Origin: Agathobacter rectalis ATCC 33656
GTDB lineage: Bacteria; Bacillota; Clostridia; Lachnospirales; Lachnospiraceae
Length of the DNA stretch: 64,000 nucleotides
Assembly: GCF_000020605.1 (NCBI RefSeq)
Contig: NC_012781.1
Coordinates: 2,357,501-2,421,500, forward strand
Direction of reading: 5' to 3'
The translations under genes and the position numbers were made by a program. This document shows, piece after piece, positions 58,604 to 64,000 of the stretch. Under the pieces are notes generated by a model. The model had not been told where the DNA came from and searched no databases. It was given only the letters and a program-made list of their open reading frames with translations. Every line of letters starts with the position of its first letter. The first letter of the stretch is position 1.

Positions 58604-59935
58604 TTAAAATTTGTACAGATATTCATCTATTTCCCATTGGGTAACCGCAGCTCTGTAATCGTTCCACTCTGCCTCTTTTGCCTCTATATATTTGTCGTAG
58701 ATATGTTCACCCAGTATCTCGCGGATAAAATCATCTGACTTAAGGCACTCAACCGCCTCATGTAAATCAGCAGGAAGTGATTCAATTCCGAGTCTCTTTT
58801 TATCCTGTTCTGTGAGCTCAAATACATTCTCACGAAGCTCTGTATCCGGCTGTATCTTGTTCTTTATGCCGTCAATTCCTGCTGCCAGGCACAGTGCCAG
58901 AACCAGATACGGATTTGCTGAAGGATCAGGGTTTCTAAGCTCCACTCTCCTTCCCTCACCTCTTGCTGCAGGGATTCTGATAAGCGGACTTCTGTTTGTA
59001 GCTGACCAGGTGATATAAATCGGTGCCTCATATCCCGGCACAAAGCGCTTATATGAATTGACGATTGGATTAGTGATGACCGTCATGCCCTTCATATGCT
59101 TCATGATACCGCCTATGAAGTAGTATGCCTCCTCGCTGAGTCCGAGCTCATCCTCCTCATTGTCAAATATATTGACACCATCCTTTGAAAGTGACATGTT
59201 GATATGCATTCCCGAGCCGCTCACACCATGCTTTGGCTTTGGCATGAAGCTGGCAAAAAGTCCGTGCCGCTTTGCGATTGTCTTTATAGCAAGCTTAAAG
59301 GTCATGATATTGTCGGCGGTATGAAGTGCCTCCTCATACTTGAAATCAATCTCATGCTGTGCAGGTGCCACCTCATGATGTGATGCCTCTATCTCAAAAT
59401 CCATATCCTCAAGAGTTAAAACCATGTCTCTTCTTGCGTTTTCTCCCAAATCATTTGGTCCCAGGTCAAAGTACCCTGCTCTCTCATGCGAGATGGTGGT
59501 AGGCTGTCCGTTCTCGTCCAGGTGGAAAAGGAAAAACTCACACTCCGGACCTACATTAAATATATAGCCCATCTGCTTTGCCTTTTCAATCTGCTTCTTT
59601 AATATATAGCGCGGGTCTCCCTCAAACGGTGTACCATCTGCCATATAGACATCACAGATGATTCGTGCGACCTTGCCCTGCTGTGGTCTCCATGGAAAAA
59701 TCATAAAAGTGTCAAGATCCGGGTGCAGATACATATCTGACTCCTCTATCCTCACAAAGCCCTCTATTGACGAGCCGTCGAACATACACTTGTTGTCGAG
59801 TGCCTTCTCAAGCTGGCTGGCTGTAATTGCCACATTTTTTAATGTTCCAAAGATGTCCGTAAACTGTAAACGGATAAACTCAATATCCTCCTCATCCACT
59901 ATGCGGATAATATCATTCTTACTGTATTTTGCCAT
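58604..59935 (-). CDS. glnA: Glutamine synthetase type I
   Basis: GlnA makes glutamine from glutamate and ammonia. The 443-residue protein has [61 protein letters not shown] and the ATP loop [17 protein letters not shown]. The length is that of the GSI-alpha group of Firmicutes, which is regulated by feedback rather than adenylylation. It starts one base after hisA and is followed by the ANTAR regulator. Confidence 0.97.
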   Translation of the reverse strand: MAKYSKNDIIRIVDEEDIEFIRLQFTDIFGTLKNVAITASQLEKALDNKCMFDGSSIEGFVRIEESDMYLHPDLDTFMIFPWRPQQGKVARIICDVYMADGTPFEGDPRYILKKQIEKAKQMGYIFNVGPECEFFLFHLDENGQPTTISHERAGYFDLGPNDLGENARRDMVLTLEDMDFEIEASHHEVAPAQHEIDFKYEEALHTADNIMTFKLAIKTIAKRHGLFASFMPKPKHGVSGSGMHINMSLSKDGVNIFDNEEDELGLSEEAYYFIGGIMKHMKGMTVITNPIVNSYKRFVPGYEAPIYITWSATNRSPLIRIPAARGEGRRVELRNPDPSANPYLVLALCLAAGIDGIKNKIQPDTELRENVFELTEQDKKRLGIESLPADLHEAVECLKSDDFIREILGEHIYDKYIEAKEAEWNDYRAAVTQWEIDEYLYKF

Positions 59936-59936
59936 T

Positions 59937-60722
59937 TTAAATCTCCTTATTATTGCAAAAAGCTATAACCTTATCGTACTCCATCTCACCGCCAAACAAA
60001 TCAAGAGCACTGCCTATTGTCACATTCAGATGGTTCTGCCCAAGCTGCCTGATGCATTTTAAATCGTCAAAGGATGACACACCGCCTGCATATGTGACCG
60101 GTATCCTTCCCCAGCTGCCAAGCATGGCGACAAGCTCCTTTTCAATGCCGTTCACCCTGCCCTCAACATCCACTGCATGTACCAGAAACTCGCAGCAATA
60201 TGAGGATAGCTTATCCAAAAGCTCTGTGGTCACTGCCTCATCCGTGAAGTTTTGCCAGCGGTCAGTCACTATATAATACTGTCCATCCTTTTTGCGACAT
60301 GACAGATCAAGCACCAGCCTGTCACTGCCCACAGTATCTTTAAGCCTGTTTAGATTTGCATAGTTTATCCTGCCGTCTTTAAATACGTAGGATGTCACAA
60401 TAACTGCTGCTGCACCGGCATCTATAAACTCCATCGCATTGTCTGCGGTGATGCCGCCACCTACCTGCAAGCCCTGCGGATACGCTTCAAGCGCCATAAC
60501 AGCCTGCTCCTTTGTATCCTCATAATACTCGCTGTCCACAGAATTGAGCAGAATGATATGACCGCCCTTTATGCCCGATTTCCTATACATATCTGCATAA
60601 AACCGGCTGTCCTGCTCTGAGACGAAGTTCTCACTGGCAAAATCGCCCCTATCTTTTAATGAACCACCGACAATCTGCTTTACTTTTCCATTGTGAATGT
60701 CGATGCATGGTCGAAATTCCAT
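59937..60722 (-). CDS. hisA: HisA-type ProFAR isomerase, eukaryote-like form
   Basis: The 261-residue TIM barrel begins [20 protein letters not shown] and carries [62 protein letters not shown] and [13 protein letters not shown]. These and the length fit the eukaryotic-type HisA (yeast His6 group) rather than the usual bacterial one of about 240 residues. It should isomerise ProFAR in histidine synthesis. It is not with other his genes, but precedes glnA by one base. Confidence 0.88.
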   Translation of the reverse strand: MEFRPCIDIHNGKVKQIVGGSLKDRGDFASENFVSEQDSRFYADMYRKSGIKGGHIILLNSVDSEYYEDTKEQAVMALEAYPQGLQVGGGITADNAMEFIDAGAAAVIVTSYVFKDGRINYANLNRLKDTVGSDRLVLDLSCRKKDGQYYIVTDRWQNFTDEAVTTELLDKLSSYCCEFLVHAVDVEGRVNGIEKELVAMLGSWGRIPVTYAGGVSSFDDLKCIRQLGQNHLNVTIGSALDLFGGEMEYDKVIAFCNNKEI

Positions 60723-60910
60723 ATTTTTCTCCCTGGTTTAGTTTATTGTGGCACAAAAATCGTTACTGTCCACGCCTTAGTGTGACATGCAAACATTGCC
60801 TTAAAGCCACTTAATATAAAATATAACATAATTTTTACTTTATTTGCAAAAGACTTACATTAGTTTTACTAATAAATAATATAATAATTTCATATCGGGC
60901 TTATAACTGC

Positions 60911-60939
60911 TTGACACCCACTCTTTAATTTGCTATCAT
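60911..60939 (+). promoter_or_regulatory. Promoter of guaB
   Basis: A perfect TTGACA (60911-60916) and TATCAT (60934-60939) are 17 nt apart. The expected start is near 60946, giving a 5' leader of about 60 nt with AGAGAGG before the ATG. Confidence 0.8.
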
Positions 60940-60981
60940 CATACAAATTACATTAGTATATAAAGTATACCAGTATAATAA

Positions 60982-62463
<1,482 letters not shown>

Positions 62464-62498
62464 ACACATTTATTAATTCATATAACGAGGTAAAATAT

Positions 62499-63776
62499 TT
62501 GGACGCTGACGACATATCGCAGATTATATTCTTATTAATACTATTAGCACTCTCCGCATTTTTTTCATCTTCGGAGACCGCTCTTACTACCGTAAACAAA
62601 ATACGTATGAGAACCCTGGCTGAGGCTGGCAACACAAAAGCCAAAAAGGTGCTCAAGGTGACTGAGAACTCTCCAAAGATGCTCTCAGCCATCCTTATCG
62701 GCAACAACATCGTAAATCTTTCAGCATCATCGCTCACCACCTCGCTTGCCATCAAGCTGTTTGGCAGCGTCGGAGCAGGTGTCGCAACCGGAATACTTAC
62801 ATTCCTCATACTGATCTTCGGAGAGGTCTCTCCGAAGACACTTGCGACCATAAAGGCTGACAAGATTTCACTCTCAATCGCAGGCTTTATATCAGTGCTC
62901 ATGGTAGTGCTGACACCTGTAATATTTATCATCAACAAGCTTTCACTCGGGGTCATTTTCCTCTTTGGAATAAGACAGAGCGATGCCAAACGCGTCATGA
63001 CCGAGGAGGAGCTTCGTACAATCGTTGATGTAGGACAGGAGGACGGTGTCATCGAGGATGAAGAGCGTGATATGATTCACAATGTATTCGATTTTGGAGA
63101 TGCCGAGGCCAAGGAGGTCATGGTTCCGCGTATTGATATGACGTTTGTCCATGTTGATTCTACTTATGATGATTTGATTTCCATATTCAGAGAGGATAAA
63201 TTCACCAGACTCCCTGTGTATGACGAAAGCACTGACAACGTAATCGGTATCGTAAATGTGAAGGATCTGCTACTCCTTAAGGATGAGGATAAAGAGCATT
63301 TTTCCATCAAAAATATCATGCGTGAGCCTTACTTTACATATGAGCACAAGAATACAGCGAATCTTTTTCTCGAGATGCGCGAATCATCTATATCGCTTGC
63401 CATTGTCTTAGATGAATACGGTGTCACAGCCGGACTCATCACACTTGAGGATCTCTTAGAGGAGATAGTCGGTGAGATTCGTGATGAATACGACTCTGAC
63501 GAGCAGGATGATATCACAAGAATAAATGACTACGAATACATAGTTCTTGGCTCTGCAAATCTCGAGGATGTAAGCGATGAGCTTGGTCTGCACCTCGAAT
63601 CAGACGACTATGACACAATCGGCGGCTACTGCCTTGAAAAGCTTGACCACCTGCCTGAAAAAAATGAAATAATCATCACTGATGACAATATCCTTCTCCG
63701 CATAGAGGCTGTTGATAAAAACCGAATCGAAAAGGTCTATATCAAATTGCCAAAGCCTGCCGAAGAAGAGAATTAA
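62499..63776 (+). CDS. CNNM/CorC-type transporter (DUF21-CBS-CorC_HlyC)
   Basis: The 425-residue protein has an N-terminal DUF21 domain with about four membrane helices (FLLILLALSAFFSSSETALT through VVLTPVIFIINKLSLGVIF), a CBS pair (about 205-330; VMVPRIDMTFVHVDSTYDD and LPVYDESTDNVIGIVNVKD) and a CorC_HlyC domain (about 345-420; DDYDTIGGYCLEKLDHLPE). Such proteins are linked to Mg2+ or Co2+ efflux. The start is TTG at 62499, with GAGG 8 nt upstream. It follows guaB by 35 nt. Confidence 0.92.
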   Translation: MDADDISQIIFLLILLALSAFFSSSETALTTVNKIRMRTLAEAGNTKAKKVLKVTENSPKMLSAILIGNNIVNLSASSLTTSLAIKLFGSVGAGVATGILTFLILIFGEVSPKTLATIKADKISLSIAGFISVLMVVLTPVIFIINKLSLGVIFLFGIRQSDAKRVMTEEELRTIVDVGQEDGVIEDEERDMIHNVFDFGDAEAKEVMVPRIDMTFVHVDSTYDDLISIFREDKFTRLPVYDESTDNVIGIVNVKDLLLLKDEDKEHFSIKNIMREPYFTYEHKNTANLFLEMRESSISLAIVLDEYGVTAGLITLEDLLEEIVGEIRDEYDSDEQDDITRINDYEYIVLGSANLEDVSDELGLHLESDDYDTIGGYCLEKLDHLPEKNEIIITDDNILLRIEAVDKNRIEKVYIKLPKPAEEEN

Positions 63777-63794
63777 ATTCAGGATCGTTTAACC

Positions 63795-63831
63795 AGCGGG
63801 AGTTCTCCATGAGACCTCCTGCTTTATTTTT
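63795..63831 (+). terminator. Terminator after the CNNM-type gene
   Basis: AGCGGGAG and CTCCTGCT pair (one G-U), with an inner TCTC/GAGA stem, followed by TTTATTTTT. It ends the guaB operon. Confidence 0.85.
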
Positions 63832-63860
63832 GCTGTAATACAAATACCATTCTTCATACG

Positions 63861-64000
63861 CTAGTTATCCTCCATTGGCTGATCTGCTACAATAGTCTTT
63901 TTGCAGCTTATTTTCTTTGTCACACCTGTAGGAAGCTTGAATTCTTCCTCTATTCCTGCTGAAATAATGCCCTTTTCCATATCACATACATAGACTGTGG
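63861..64000 (-). CDS. C-terminal fragment of an unrecognised protein
   Basis: A minus-strand open frame enters from the right edge and stops with TAG at 63863-63861. The last 45 residues include VCDMEKGIISAGIEEEFKLP and CKKTIVADQPMEDN. Codon use looks coding and it is convergent with the CNNM-type gene across a terminator. I do not recognise the family. Confidence 0.6.
   Translation of the reverse strand, partial: TVYVCDMEKGIISAGIEEEFKLPTGVTKKISCKKTIVADQPMEDN

Noticed and set aside
60723-60830. Hairpin with a six-base loop (TAAGGC) upstream of hisA-glnA as an ANTAR target
   Set aside because: ANTAR targets need two hairpins with A at loop position 1 and G at position 4. Only one hairpin was found and its loop starts with T.

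Overview
The window looks like a chromosome segment from a Firmicute of the family Lachnospiraceae, probably near Agathobacter/Eubacterium rectale or Roseburia. This is an inference from protein style, DapL-type lysine synthesis, group IIC introns and gene content; no 16S gene is present. G+C is moderate, lower in the cas genes and in the glycosyltransferase block at 27.8-35 kb.

Region 1 (1-5.7 kb, minus strand) is the proximal part of a type I-C CRISPR-Cas operon: cas3, then cas5c, cas8c and the first 17 codons of cas7c. Two non-cas genes sit between cas3 and cas5c: a DUF3990-type (ADP-ribosyltransferase-like) protein and a small acidic partner. Between them and cas3, on the plus strand, is what I read as a crRNA-like RNA. 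It has a good promoter, a shrunken type I-C repeat with an intact 11-nt handle, and a pseudo-spacer. The pseudo-spacer matches the promoter region of the two-gene insert beside a TTC PAM. Over 17 nt the only mismatches are at positions 6 and 12, and the next is at 18, which are the positions Cascade flips out. This is the layout of a CreTA-type CRISPR-regulated toxin-antitoxin, here with an ADP-ribosyltransferase-like candidate toxin. It is the main discovery candidate.

Region 2 (5.7-10.1 kb) holds an aldo/keto reductase and a pantothenate operon (small ORF, panG-like, panB, panC, panD).

Region 3 (10.1-36.3 kb) is a surface-adhesin island. It carries a serine-rich repeat glycoprotein of 1315 residues with about 200 S-A-S-T units, its accessory Sec system (SecY2, Asp1-3, SecA2), two GtfA/GtfB pairs, two Gtf3-like transferases, a GT2-GT8 fusion, a signal-peptidase-like protein lacking the catalytic residues, a membrane HD-GYP/GGDEF protein and a BTAD regulator. 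Region 4 (36.5-42 kb) has a zinc-ribbon membrane protein, a LytTR/GHKL two-component pair and an EAL phosphodiesterase.

Region 5 (42-46.7 kb) is a thiamin operon (thiM-thiE-thiD-thiC-thiW) behind a TPP riboswitch and terminator. Region 6 (46.7-56.6 kb) contains a MITE-like element, two same-orientation 1906-nt group IIC introns, dapA-dapB behind a lysine riboswitch, a corrinoid adenosyltransferase-like gene, a tandem OB-fold protein and typA. Region 7 (56.6-64 kb) has dapL, hisA-glnA-ANTAR, guaB, a CNNM/CorC-type transporter and a truncated gene at the edge. No rRNA, tRNA or CRISPR array was seen; the array should lie left of position 1.
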